64,000 nucleotides of DNA, taken from positions 1 through 64,000 of the forward strand of contig JAEZDY010000031.1 of assembly GCA_023417935.1 (NCBI GenBank), given 5' to 3'. Both the position numbers and the translations under genes were made by a program. Each line of letters starts with the position of its first letter. The first letter of the stretch is position 1. Below, in pieces: positions 44,461 to 52,749 of this stretch. The notes under the pieces are model-generated. The model saw only the letters and a list, made by a program, of their open reading frames with translations. It was not told the DNA's origin and made no database searches. Source of the stretch: Bacteroidota bacterium (GTDB lineage: Bacteria > Bacteroidota > Bacteroidia > Bacteroidales > Lentimicrobiaceae).

Positions 44461-45284
44461 CCAATGGTGCGCTAAATAACAAACATGAGAATTTCTGTCT
44501 CAGCAAATGGTACCTCGACTTTGCAGGGGAGAACGGGGAGGCTATGATATTTTACGCAGCACAGCTTACATGGCATAGTATGAGTGCTAAGTATACCAGT
44601 TGGTTGAGCTATAATCCGGAATCAGGGGTTGTGTTGAAGTCGCGATTCAGGAAAGTACAGATGCCGGTATTAGATAGAGATGTAATCACATGGAAGGACT
44701 CAGACTTTGGAGTTTCAGGAACCTGGAGTGCTTCAATGCAAATGATCCAGGCAAGATTATTTGACTCAAAGGAAGGATACTTAGATTGGGAATGCTATCA
44801 ACCGGCATCTAAAGTAAAATTGCTAATTAATGAAAGGACATTAACAGGAGTAGGCTACGCAGAACAATTAACTTTAACAGCATCACCATGGAGAATACCT
44901 ATGGATGAATTACGTTGGGGGCGGTTTGGTTCAGATAGCTATAATCTTGTGTGGATTGAGCTAAGAAAAAGCGATAAGAAGCAGTGGCTTTGGTTGAATG
45001 GAGAAAAAATTGGCACTTGCCTGATTGAAGATGATAGGATTGTTATTCAGGAAGGCAATCTTACACTTTACCTTGACCGTCAAGTTATTCTTGAATCTGA
45101 GAAGAAGATTCAGTCGGTAGTTGGAAAGATAATACGCTATTTGCCCAATTTCCATAAAAGCATTCCTCTAGGTTTTCTGATGGCCGATGAGACTAAATGG
45201 CTCAGTAAATGTGAATTGCACAGTAATGGTAAAGTGATTTCCAATGGTACGGCGATACATGAACTGGTAAATTTCAAGCAGTAA
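44457..45284 (+). CDS. AttH/CrtC-like lipocalin-fold protein (carotenoid-hydratase-like)
   Basis: 275 residues, beta-rich, no signal peptide. The block LTGVGYAEQLTLTASPWRIP followed by ELRWGRFGS matches the GxGYxE and LxWGRF region of the CrtC/AttH lipocalin-like family, which includes the hydroxyneurosporene synthase (1,2-hydratase) of carotenoid pathways. It also has a preceding WECYQPASKVKL strand. Function may be hydration, cyclisation or binding of a terpenoid chain. Its 4-nt overlap with the squalene/phytoene-synthase-like gene and its own 5-nt gap to the ABC ATPase gene argue that all act on one product. Assignment is from motif recall and needs structure-based confirmation. Confidence 0.62.
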   Translation: MTNGALNNKHENFCLSKWYLDFAGENGEAMIFYAAQLTWHSMSAKYTSWLSYNPESGVVLKSRFRKVQMPVLDRDVITWKDSDFGVSGTWSASMQMIQARLFDSKEGYLDWECYQPASKVKLLINERTLTGVGYAEQLTLTASPWRIPMDELRWGRFGSDSYNLVWIELRKSDKKQWLWLNGEKIGTCLIEDDRIVIQEGNLTLYLDRQVILESEKKIQSVVGKIIRYLPNFHKSIPLGFLMADETKWLSKCELHSNGKVISNGTAIHELVNFKQ

Positions 45285-45289
45285 ATACA

Positions 45290-45889
45290 ATGATTCTTAA
45301 AGTAGAAAATATATCCAAATCATTTGGGCGGAAGGAAATCCTGAAAAGTGTTTCACTTGAAATGAATTCCGCCTCAATTTACGGGATAGTTGGTGAAAAC
45401 GGATCAGGGAAATCAACACTTTTAAAGATAATCGTAGGTGAGTGGAAATCAGATAGTGGAAAGGTACATACTTCCGGACGAATCGGATACTGTCCTCAGC
45501 AAACACTTCTTTTCTCACAGCTAACTGTTAATGAGCATTTTCGGTATTTCGCAGCAGCATATAACCTTTCAAGAAAAAAATGGAAAGATACCAGTGAATT
45601 AGTAATGAATCAGTTCAATTTCAAAAAATATCAAGACGATAAAATTGCTAATCTGAGCGGAGGTACACAGCAAAAGTTGAACCTTGCTATTGCACTACTC
45701 CATCAGCCTAAACTGCTGATCCTGGATGAACCATATAATGGCTTTGATTGGGATACTTATCAACGGTTTTGGACGCATACTGATCATTTGCAAAATGAAG
45801 GATGCGCTATCCTTATTGTTACACATCTGTTAACAGAAAGGGAACGATTCAATCAAATTTATAATCTGGAAGAGGGAAAACTATCATGA
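45290..45889 (+). CDS. ABC transporter ATP-binding protein
   Basis: 199 residues, a compact ABC ATPase. Walker A GENGSGKST (about 36-44), Q-loop in YCPQQTLLF, signature LSGGTQQK, Walker B LLILDEPYNGFDW, and the H-loop in LIVTHLL are all present. It is shorter than the usual 220-240 residues because it ends soon after the H-loop. It overlaps the ABC-2 permease gene by 4 nt and should form a half-transporter exporter with it in the inner membrane. Operon position suggests it moves a lipid-like product. Confidence 0.93.
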   Translation: MILKVENISKSFGRKEILKSVSLEMNSASIYGIVGENGSGKSTLLKIIVGEWKSDSGKVHTSGRIGYCPQQTLLFSQLTVNEHFRYFAAAYNLSRKKWKDTSELVMNQFNFKKYQDDKIANLSGGTQQKLNLAIALLHQPKLLILDEPYNGFDWDTYQRFWTHTDHLQNEGCAILIVTHLLTERERFNQIYNLEEGKLS

Positions 45890-46650
45890 GAACAATGCGA
45901 ATAATGACAAGCCTATCCATGATCCTGAAAATTCTGTTTCGCAGGCCGGTTATCGTCATGGCATTGATTTTGATCCCTTTGGTATTTCTAACAATAGTTG
46001 AATTAACTGCTCCGGTAAGGACTATCCCATTCAGATTAGCTTCACTGGATATTCAAAGGTTTATTAGGGAAAGTTTAAAGGACATTGCCCTGGTATTCTT
46101 TGCTGTCACATCTACAGGATTTCTTTCCTCACTAATGGCTCTTTTCCTCATTCAAATAGAGAGTGATGTGAACCGAAGGCTTGTAATTTGTGGATATCAT
46201 CCATTTGAACTGCTAATTTCAAATTTACTTGCCCTTTTCATAGTGATCATGATGGTTGCTGTTTATATCGGCCTACTTGTAAATGGTTTTATCCCAATCA
46301 ACCACCTTTTTGTATTCATACTCAGCCTTATGTTAATAGGATTCGTTTACGGTTGCTATGGCCTTGTTGTTGGTAGTTTGATAAAGGGTAAGCTTGAAGG
46401 TGTGTTTTTCATTGTTATGTTAGCCAATATTGATTCAGGTTGGCTTCAAAACCCCATGTATTATGCTGAGGCTCATAATAATGTGATCATAAGATTTCTT
46501 CCTGCTTATTTCCCATCCCAATCAGCAATAATTTCTTCCTTCACTGATTATTCGGGCACAACAGCCAGATTATACAGTGTTCTTTATGGAGCAGGATTTC
46601 TTTTATTGGCGATGTTGATATTTTATAACAAAATGAGGATCAGGAAATGA
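45886..46650 (+). CDS. ABC-2-type transporter permease
   Basis: 254 residues with about six hydrophobic segments (near 22-42, 68-88, 105-130, 135-160, 165-182, 229-248) and a cytosolic N-terminal helix, as in DrrB/ABC-2 exporters. The conserved ABC-2 coupling region is RRLVICGYHPFELLISNLLA. The loop LANIDSGWLQNPMYY before the last segments is typical of this family. It pairs with the ATPase encoded just upstream (4-nt overlap), and its own TGA overlaps the methyltransferase/Lgt fusion gene by 4 nt, so production of all three proteins is likely coupled. Confidence 0.85.
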   Translation: MRTMRIMTSLSMILKILFRRPVIVMALILIPLVFLTIVELTAPVRTIPFRLASLDIQRFIRESLKDIALVFFAVTSTGFLSSLMALFLIQIESDVNRRLVICGYHPFELLISNLLALFIVIMMVAVYIGLLVNGFIPINHLFVFILSLMLIGFVYGCYGLVVGSLIKGKLEGVFFIVMLANIDSGWLQNPMYYAEAHNNVIIRFLPAYFPSQSAIISSFTDYSGTTARLYSVLYGAGFLLLAMLIFYNKMRIRK

Positions 46651-48515
46651 AAAACTCTAAACAGGTTATTGGGAAATTCCTTTATGCGGTTTTTTTTCTT
46701 GTGGTTGTCCCTGTAGCTTTATGGTTATGGGCGCATTTTACAGAAAATATCATTCCTTTACCGGCTGTTGAATCAAAGGTTGCCGGCAGTGCATTGATGA
46801 TAATGGGAGGCGCACTTATGCTCTGGGGTATGTATGCGCTCCGGTTCTATGGAAAAGGATTGCCTATGAATGCTTTCCCTCCACCACTATTTGTAACAAA
46901 AGGGCCATACCGGCTTTTCCGCCATCCAATATATTGGGGATTTGGGTTAGCAATGATCGGTTATTTTATATTTACGGGTTCAGCTAGTGGCATCTGGATG
47001 GTTGCTCCTTTAACAGTTCTGGGAATGGTAGCACTTGTTATAGGGCATGAATCAATTGATCTGAAGCGGAGGTTCCCTGATCAATTTATCAGGACGGTGC
47101 TGGATTACCCTGAAGCCAGAAAAGAGGTTGCTGATAATCGTGATAGGTTAACAACGCTTTTATGGGTTATTGCCTATTTGATTCTCAGCAATTACATGAT
47201 TGAAAAATTAAATGGGGTTGTGAGTTCATCTTTCTGGATTCCAATCGGATCAAACCCTTTAGTGTATAATCTGTCATTTCTGAGCATAGTTTTCCTGATT
47301 GTAGTTCCATTCATACTGAAAAGCAAAAATTCCGTGAGAGAATGGGAAATTAAATGCTTTCTGGCATTATCCTTATCAGCATTTATTGCATTTCTATATC
47401 CTGGAATAGGAGCACAGTACTTACCAAAAACGGGTTCAGTCCTTTTTATGGTCCCAGTCTTCCTCCATTTTATTTCCCTGGAAGCTCTATTCCGCCAATT
47501 AGGTAAGGTAGCTTGGGTTTTCATAATAATTGGTATTGTCCTCATTGTTATTCAATTAATTAGCGGTCGTTCTTTAGCTTTGAGCTTTATCAGTTCAATA
47601 CTAATATACCTCCTCGCTTCTAACTACCTGAGGATATGGGATTTCTTAAGGAACTCTTCACAACTGATTGCAAATTCATGGAAGGAATGGGTATTTGGGA
47701 AAGTTAGGGTGATTAATCATGGTTTTTATGTTGGCTTAGGCGCTTTCACAGGAGTCCTGTTAGCCGGAATACTTACAGGCAGGGAATATGCACTGGCACT
47801 TCTGGTGTTTGTAGTGATTGTAAACATCTGTGCGGCATTGTGGGCCCAGGTCATTGAAGGTTCGGCCAAATTAAAACGACCATTTGGTTATTACGGGGGA
47901 ATAGTAGGCATTGTTTTCGGAAGTTTGGCTGTTTGGTTAATGGGACTTAATGCGTGGGTTGTTGTGGGAGTGGCTTCTGTGGTAATGCCATGGACACAGG
48001 CAATTGGAAGATTGCGCTGCCTGGTTAATGGATGCTGTCATGGACGCAAAGTTGATAACCCGCATATTGGTATCAGGTATTTTCATCCGCGGTCAAGAGT
48101 TTGCAATATTTCTGGTTTAAAAGGGGAATTGGTTCATCCAACTCAGCTTTATGCCATTTTATGGCTTACAGGTGTAGGTGTCTTCCTCCTCACTCTTTGG
48201 AACAGAGGGAGTTCACCTACTTTGATATTTGGATTATATCTGATACTTACCAGCCTGGGTAGATTTGTTGAAGAAGCATATCGTGGTGAAGTTCAAACAC
48301 CGGTATTTGGTGGACTGCACCTTTATCAGTGGACGGCAATCATATCAATCATTGCAGGTATTATGATGACAATGATTCAAATAACAGCGCCTATAATTCA
48401 ACCCGGCTTTAACTGGGAGTCACTATTGGTAGCTGTCATCAGCGGATTGTTTGTATTTTTTGCCATGGGAGTTGATTTCCCATATTCCAATGTCAGGTTC
48501 TCAAGGTTAGTCTAA
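46647..48515 (+). CDS. Polytopic fusion: ICMT/PEMT-like methyltransferase domain and Lgt-like domain
   Basis: 622 residues, strongly hydrophobic. Residues 1-160 resemble isoprenylcysteine carboxyl/phospholipid methyltransferases: the SAM signature KGPYRLFRHPIYWG (about 85-98), then HESIDLKRRFPDQF. Residues 170-335 are six or so membrane helices of unknown type. Residues 345-622 resemble prolipoprotein diacylglyceryl transferase. GRLRCLVNGCCHGR (454-467) stands at the Lgt signature GRxGNFxNGE, with HPTQLY (497-502) and RFVEEAYRG near the end. The usual Asn and Glu of that signature are Cys458 and Cys463, and the HGG His is Tyr. It is therefore not a normal Lgt. It may modify a prenylated or glycerolipid substrate at the membrane (inference). 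Confidence 0.72.
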   Translation: MKNSKQVIGKFLYAVFFLVVVPVALWLWAHFTENIIPLPAVESKVAGSALMIMGGALMLWGMYALRFYGKGLPMNAFPPPLFVTKGPYRLFRHPIYWGFGLAMIGYFIFTGSASGIWMVAPLTVLGMVALVIGHESIDLKRRFPDQFIRTVLDYPEARKEVADNRDRLTTLLWVIAYLILSNYMIEKLNGVVSSSFWIPIGSNPLVYNLSFLSIVFLIVVPFILKSKNSVREWEIKCFLALSLSAFIAFLYPGIGAQYLPKTGSVLFMVPVFLHFISLEALFRQLGKVAWVFIIIGIVLIVIQLISGRSLALSFISSILIYLLASNYLRIWDFLRNSSQLIANSWKEWVFGKVRVINHGFYVGLGAFTGVLLAGILTGREYALALLVFVVIVNICAALWAQVIEGSAKLKRPFGYYGGIVGIVFGSLAVWLMGLNAWVVVGVASVVMPWTQAIGRLRCLVNGCCHGRKVDNPHIGIRYFHPRSRVCNISGLKGELVHPTQLYAILWLTGVGVFLLTLWNRGSSPTLIFGLYLILTSLGRFVEEAYRGEVQTPVFGGLHLYQWTAIISIIAGIMMTMIQITAPIIQPGFNWESLLVAVISGLFVFFAMGVDFPYSNVRFSRLV

Positions 48516-48529
48516 ATTGAGATTATATA

Positions 48530-49630
48530 ATGAGCAAAATTCCTATTATCAATATTTCGCTGCTTGAATTTACCCGAAGACTTCTCATCGGCAGAAGAAT
48601 CTCCCTAAAGGGAATATTCTTGCTTCCAGTGTATTACCTACAAATCATTCCAACATTGCCTCTTGCCTTTTTACAATACCTGATATTCAGTCGCCGAATA
48701 CAAAAAACAGCCATTACAAAAGATCCGGTTTTTATTCTAGGACATTACAGAAGTGGAACTTCTTTACTGCATAAGTTACTGGCAAGTGATTCACGTTTCG
48801 GTTATCTGACATATTACGATGCCTTATTTCCAAATACAAATCTTCTCTTTGGTAAGAAACTGCCAAAGCGACTGCAATATGTGGTAAATTATTTTAGAAT
48901 TCAGAACCCATTCTTTCACGACAGTGCTTTGCAACTCTTTGAGGCAGATGAGGAAGATGATTACCTCATGAATAAAGCATCTGCCTATTCGGCATACTGG
49001 GGAATGATTTTTCCCAGGCAATGGAGAGATTGGTTGAATATCAAACTTCATTTGTCGGAACAAAATTACTTAGCAGGCTGGAAGAAAGAATATTATACTA
49101 CCCTGAAATACATTTCTTTCAAAAACACCGGGAAACAGCTTGTACTGAAAAGCCCACCTAATTTAGCGCGGGTTGGTTTGCTATTAGAGATGTTCCCACA
49201 GGCTAAATTCATTTTTATATACCGGAACCCATACAATATTTACTTCTCGACACTGAATATGTGGAAAAGGGCAATACTCAAGTACTATAGTGTTCAACGA
49301 GTTACTGATAAGGAACTCGAAGCCCTTATTATAAACCACTATATTCATTTAATCGAGCAATACGAAGTGGATAAACATTTGATCCCTCAAGAAAATCTGA
49401 TTGAGATTTCTTATGAAGAATTGCTAGCAGATCCTTTCAATACCATAAAAAAGATTTATACCCAACTATCGCTCCCTGATTTTGATCAAGCAACAAAGAG
49501 TCTAACAACTAAAATCGAAACAGAGAAAGCATATAGGGTTTTCAAGCATCAACACTCTGCTGAAAAGCTGAAATTTGTTAAAGAGCACTGGGGTAAATAT
49601 ATTCGTCAGTGGAAATATGAGGATCCATAA
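48530..49630 (+). CDS. Sulfotransferase family protein (Sulfotransfer_3 type)
   Basis: 366 residues. A hydrophobic N-terminal stretch (about 25-55) suggests membrane association. The PAPS 5'-phosphosulfate loop is FILGHYRSGTSLLHKLL (about 68-84) and the 3'-phosphate site is FIFIYRNPYNIYFSTLNMW. This family transfers sulfonate from PAPS to hydroxyl or amino groups of lipids, glycans or small molecules. As the last gene of the operon, 14 nt after the fusion gene, it would sulfate the operon's product (inference). It ends 41 nt from the convergent FISUMP gene; no terminator hairpin was found there. Confidence 0.85.
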   Translation: MSKIPIINISLLEFTRRLLIGRRISLKGIFLLPVYYLQIIPTLPLAFLQYLIFSRRIQKTAITKDPVFILGHYRSGTSLLHKLLASDSRFGYLTYYDALFPNTNLLFGKKLPKRLQYVVNYFRIQNPFFHDSALQLFEADEEDDYLMNKASAYSAYWGMIFPRQWRDWLNIKLHLSEQNYLAGWKKEYYTTLKYISFKNTGKQLVLKSPPNLARVGLLLEMFPQAKFIFIYRNPYNIYFSTLNMWKRAILKYYSVQRVTDKELEALIINHYIHLIEQYEVDKHLIPQENLIEISYEELLADPFNTIKKIYTQLSLPDFDQATKSLTTKIETEKAYRVFKHQHSAEKLKFVKEHWGKYIRQWKYEDP

Positions 49631-49671
49631 ATACCTATTAAAAGAAACCAAGAACAACCAGCGACCCTATT

Positions 49672-50730
49672 TTAATCTTTGACACAACGAATGGAATACC
49701 CTATCGACTTGTGATTATAACCCCTGCCAATAGCTTCACTATTGCTATAAAAGTTTCGCATCCAGACACCATAAAAATCTGCGATGGGATCGTAATAAGC
49801 AGTTGAAGACCAAAAATAGCCTTCATAACCCATTTCACTAAAGTCTCCACTTGGAAAGCGCCAACCACCAGGCAAGGCAGTAAAACCACTGCTGTTGGTT
49901 ATATGTGACGATGAATAAACCCAATGTATTGTGTCGGTTTCCATCAGTTTTGCGCCTGACACTGAGTCCCCTCCTAAAAATGATGTCAAAACGCTCCATT
50001 CGTTATCACTTGGGACATGCCAGCCATCCGGGCAAAGTTTCCCGGTGTTCATCGTATAATAGTTGTATAGAGCTCCATAAGTGTTTTTATATGTATCCGG
50101 ATCGTTCAGGTAATAACAAAAACCGGGCACAGTCAAGTTATTCCATTCTGTTTGTTGAATGACCTGAGGAATATCCACACCATCATTATATTTTGTCGTT
50201 TTCAGATTTTCGGCCATCCATAATTGAGATCCAATTAATATTGTTTTGTAGATGTTGCCATCTATGTCTGCAAGAGTTCCGTAATTAAGGTCAGGATTAA
50301 AATGAATTTCGCTTGTAACATTACCTAGAGTAGTGAAGGTTTTTACTTCTCCATATTTTATATTGCCACTAACTCTTACATAGCAACGACCATAATAAGT
50401 CATCCCCGGAGTTAACCCATATAAATGAAAATAATAACGACCACTAGAATTTGCGAAACCTTGTTCCATACGATCAGAATCTGACGGAATTTTATTAATG
50501 TTACTCCAGTAAATTCCATATTCTACAGTGAACTCCTTCCCGGGTGCAAATTCAATAGACATGGAGTAGTCGGCTGAAGTGGATTCTACAAACACAAAAT
50601 GACCGTAAATTGTAGGTAAGATTAGGGGTTCACCCATAATATTTAACTCGCTATCAGTACAACCAGTTATCACTGATAAAGCAATGCACTTTATGAAATT
50701 GAATATCAGATAATTACTTTTATTCTTCAT
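49672..50730 (-). CDS. FISUMP-domain lipoprotein
   Basis: 352 residues. Signal peptide with lipobox ending at Cys about residue 24 (VITGCTDSEL). A fibronectin-III-like domain (about 40-135: MEQGFANSSGRYYFHLYGLT) precedes the Fibrobacter succinogenes major paralogous domain (about 155-352). The latter has VKIGSQLWMAENLKT-like IGSQLWMAENLKT, GALYNYYT, CPDGWHVPSDNEW, LPGGWRFPSGDFSEMGYEG and a closing SIRCVKD. FISUMP proteins are surface lipoproteins of Fibrobacter and Bacteroidota with no fixed function. The gene lies between a 13-bp copy of part of tRNA-Asn (49656-49668) and the tRNA gene itself. Confidence 0.82.
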   Translation of the reverse strand: MKNKSNYLIFNFIKCIALSVITGCTDSELNIMGEPLILPTIYGHFVFVESTSADYSMSIEFAPGKEFTVEYGIYWSNINKIPSDSDRMEQGFANSSGRYYFHLYGLTPGMTYYGRCYVRVSGNIKYGEVKTFTTLGNVTSEIHFNPDLNYGTLADIDGNIYKTILIGSQLWMAENLKTTKYNDGVDIPQVIQQTEWNNLTVPGFCYYLNDPDTYKNTYGALYNYYTMNTGKLCPDGWHVPSDNEWSVLTSFLGGDSVSGAKLMETDTIHWVYSSSHITNSSGFTALPGGWRFPSGDFSEMGYEGYFWSSTAYYDPIADFYGVWMRNFYSNSEAIGRGYNHKSIGYSIRCVKD

Positions 50731-50974
50731 AACTACTGGTCACCAGCTCTGAAATAACTTATTCTGATAGTGTAAATATAAGCATTTCCGGAGAAATATC
50801 CTAGAAAAATTTCATAATCATTTCAAAATGAATTAGTCCGAATAATATTATACACTTCCGGTTATCTTGTCAAATCATTGTCGTTCTGAACAAACCATGC
50901 TTTATAACAACTTTAGTGTGACCAACATGCAGGGATTGCATCATTGGTTGATTGACGGGAGAAAAGTGAAGAAA

Positions 50975-51003
50975 CAAAAAAGCCCTGCTGTGGCAAGGCT
51001 TTA
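50975..51003 (-). terminator. Intrinsic terminator after tRNA-Asn
   Basis: On the minus strand AAGCCTTGC pairs with GCAGGGCTT (one G-U) around a CACA loop (50980-51001), followed by a T run. It directly follows the tRNA 3' end. Confidence 0.85.
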
Positions 51004-51008
51004 TTTTT

Positions 51009-51085
51009 TGGCTCCCCCTGCTGGACTTGAACCAGCGACCCTCTGATTAACAGTCAGATGCTCTAACCAACTGAGCTAAGGAGGA
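51009..51085 (-). tRNA. tRNA-Asn (anticodon GTT), CCA encoded
   Basis: A 77-nt cloverleaf on the minus strand. The 7-bp acceptor stem is TCCTCCT with AGGGGGA (one G-U), the D-arm is TAGCTCAGTTGGTTAGAGC, and the anticodon stem TCTGA/TCAGA encloses CTGTTAA with anticodon GTT. The variable and T-arm GGTCGCTGGTTCAAGTCC is regular, discriminator G, CCA present in the DNA (51009-51011). A terminator follows. Confidence 0.97.
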
Positions 51086-51188
51086 ATGTTCTTCCCTCGA
51101 AAGGGACTGCAAAATTACAGGTTATTTCTAAATAAACAAGAGGTGACTAAAAAAAGTTAGGTTTTTTTTCTTTTCAAGGCCCGGTAAT

Positions 51189-52010
51189 CTATTCCAGAAC
51201 ATATAACTCTGAGCGTTCACCGCGCGCCAGTGCTTTTATTATAGTTCCATTCGTAGTAATTCCTTTGTTAAGCAATGCTTCATTTAAGGTTTCAATTACT
51301 TTTAAAGGAGTATTATTTTCAGCACTGAGATGTCCAAGCACTATATGCGAAATGTTATGGTTAAAATTTTCTGCTATGAATTTGGCTGTATGACTATTGC
51401 ACATGTGACCGGTAGGCCCGTGTATTCGCTGCTTTAGGTGTTGCGGGTAACTGCCATATAGAAGCATGTTCTCATCGTAATTTGATTCTATCATCATGGC
51501 ATTACATTGTCGAAGGTACTTTGCCGCATTATCGCAAATATATCCCAGGTCAGTGGCCAATGTTACGCTTTTGATATTGTTTGAGATATGATATCCAACA
51601 GCTCCATGGGCGTCATGTGAAACAGGGAATGCCTCAACGGCAAAACCCCCTACAAGGTATCTTTTATAAGGTCTGATTTCATGATACATTGACTGGTCAA
51701 CATCAAATGTTGATCTATTGCGCAAAATGCCTTTCCAGGTTCCTTCAGTGCAATAAACCGGTATCTGGAACTTTTTTGTCAAACGCGTTAGAGCACTTAT
51801 ATGGTCGATATGGTCATGTGTTATAAATACTGCTTTAATACGTTCAATGCCCTTTCCGATTTCATCAAGAGACTTCCTGATACGCCGTGCACTTATTCCA
51901 GCATCAATGAGTATACCTTCTTCTTCTGAACCAAAGTAATGGCAATTACCACTACTGCCACTAGCCAGGGTACAGAATTCAAAATTATTTGGAAATAAAG
52001 TAGTTAGCAT
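51189..52010 (-). CDS. MBL-fold metallo-hydrolase (YycJ/WalJ-like)
   Basis: 273 residues from ATG 52008-52010. The N-terminal FCTLASGSSGNCHYFGSEEEGILIDAG is characteristic of the YycJ/WalJ group, and the metal motif is ITHDHIDH. Further His ligands lie in FPVSHDAHGAVGY and IVLGHLSAENN. Members are exonuclease-like or phosphodiesterase-like enzymes linked to DNA repair or cell-wall regulation; the exact reaction is uncertain. A TTG at 52035-52037 is in frame but is the last part of a -7 box, so the ATG is preferred. tRNA-Asn lies downstream on the same strand. Confidence 0.88.
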   Translation of the reverse strand: MLTTLFPNNFEFCTLASGSSGNCHYFGSEEEGILIDAGISARRIRKSLDEIGKGIERIKAVFITHDHIDHISALTRLTKKFQIPVYCTEGTWKGILRNRSTFDVDQSMYHEIRPYKRYLVGGFAVEAFPVSHDAHGAVGYHISNNIKSVTLATDLGYICDNAAKYLRQCNAMMIESNYDENMLLYGSYPQHLKQRIHGPTGHMCNSHTAKFIAENFNHNISHIVLGHLSAENNTPLKVIETLNEALLNKGITTNGTIIKALARGERSELYVLE

Positions 52011-52034
52011 TCTATGAGTTAAATAAATAGAACG

Positions 52035-52042
52035 CAAAAGTA
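52035..52042 (-). promoter_or_regulatory. -7 box (TACTTTTG) for the MBL-fold hydrolase gene
   Basis: An exact TAnnTTTG on the minus strand, 24 nt before the chosen ATG. It covers the in-frame TTG that would otherwise be read as an upstream start. Confidence 0.5.
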
Positions 52043-52059
52043 GACAAAATAGTGGTTAT

Positions 52060-52659
52060 TCAGAGCTCGTTTGGAGGAATAGGGGCAGGTACTACATTAC
52101 TTACGGGATTGGTGCTTTTCAAGTAAGTATAAATTGCTCTGAGATCTTCATCCTTCATATTTGCGAAATTCTGCCAGGGCATTGGGGGTAGCAACATTCG
52201 GCCTCCATCCATACCTTTGAACTTACCTTCTTTTAGCGCTTTTCTGAATTGTTCTTCACTCCATGTACCTATACCTGATTGGTGTGATGTGAGATTGGCA
52301 GAAAAGGAAACTCCCCATGGGCCAACGGACTGCGTGATATCCTCATTGCTAAGAACCCAACCTTCTCTCAAAGCTTCTTTATCCGCTTTCTTTATTTCCC
52401 TTTCAGCAGGGAAGCCTGATAAAGCAGTTTCTTTGATAACTTCAGGGCCTCTTTCACCCATTCTCTTAGGAGAATGGCAATCATGACAACCAGCAATCGT
52501 GACGAGGTATTCACCCCTGTCTTTCAAGTCTTGTTCTGACATTTCAGTGGTTTGTTCACTGGTTTGTTCGGTGTTTTCTGTGTTCTGGTCTTTACTTGTG
52601 CAGTAGCTAAGTAAAAACAGGCCAGTTAAAATAAGCAACATTGTAAGAATTGATTTCAT
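52060..52659 (-). CDS. Cytochrome c lipoprotein
   Basis: 199 residues from ATG 52657-52659. Signal peptide with lipobox Cys about residue 20 (LLSYCTSK), then a Glu/Thr/Gln-rich linker. A single class I haem-binding site CHDCH (about 58-62) is followed by a likely distal Met ligand in LLPPMPWQNF, and the C-terminal helix DEDLRAIYTYLKS is present. It should be a periplasm- or surface-facing electron carrier, perhaps serving a dehydrogenase. No partner oxidoreductase is adjacent. A longer reading from 52698 adds 13 residues rich in His but breaks the signal peptide, so it is rejected. Confidence 0.85.
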   Translation of the reverse strand: MKSILTMLLILTGLFLLSYCTSKDQNTENTEQTSEQTTEMSEQDLKDRGEYLVTIAGCHDCHSPKRMGERGPEVIKETALSGFPAEREIKKADKEALREGWVLSNEDITQSVGPWGVSFSANLTSHQSGIGTWSEEQFRKALKEGKFKGMDGGRMLLPPMPWQNFANMKDEDLRAIYTYLKSTNPVSNVVPAPIPPNEL

Positions 52660-52749
52660 ATGGCGATGATTTAAATGATGATCAATCAATTGCTGCAAAT
52701 AAGTCAGAATACTTAATAACCGGGTAGAGGAACAAGAAGTTCAAGATGT

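Noticed and set aside
43591..45284. Standard carotenoid or hopanoid cluster
   Set aside because: No phytoene desaturase, cyclase or squalene-hopene cyclase is nearby, and the synthase-like protein is divergent. Only the general isoprenoid link is kept.
47192..47545. 117-codon open frame on the minus strand
   Set aside because: It is antisense to membrane helices of the fusion protein, and its basic composition is a by-product of the hydrophobic codons opposite.
46647..48515. Ordinary lipoprotein-processing lgt gene
   Set aside because: The catalytic positions differ (Cys for Asn and Glu, Tyr for His) and the gene is fused to a methyltransferase-like domain.
49672..51085. Mobile island inserted at tRNA-Asn
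   Set aside because: No integrase, transposase or full-length attachment repeat is seen. Only the 13-bp match is reported, as a low-interest finding.
52011..52037. TTG start for the MBL-fold hydrolase
   Set aside because: It is the end of the TACTTTTG box; ATG 52010 begins the conserved domain correctly.
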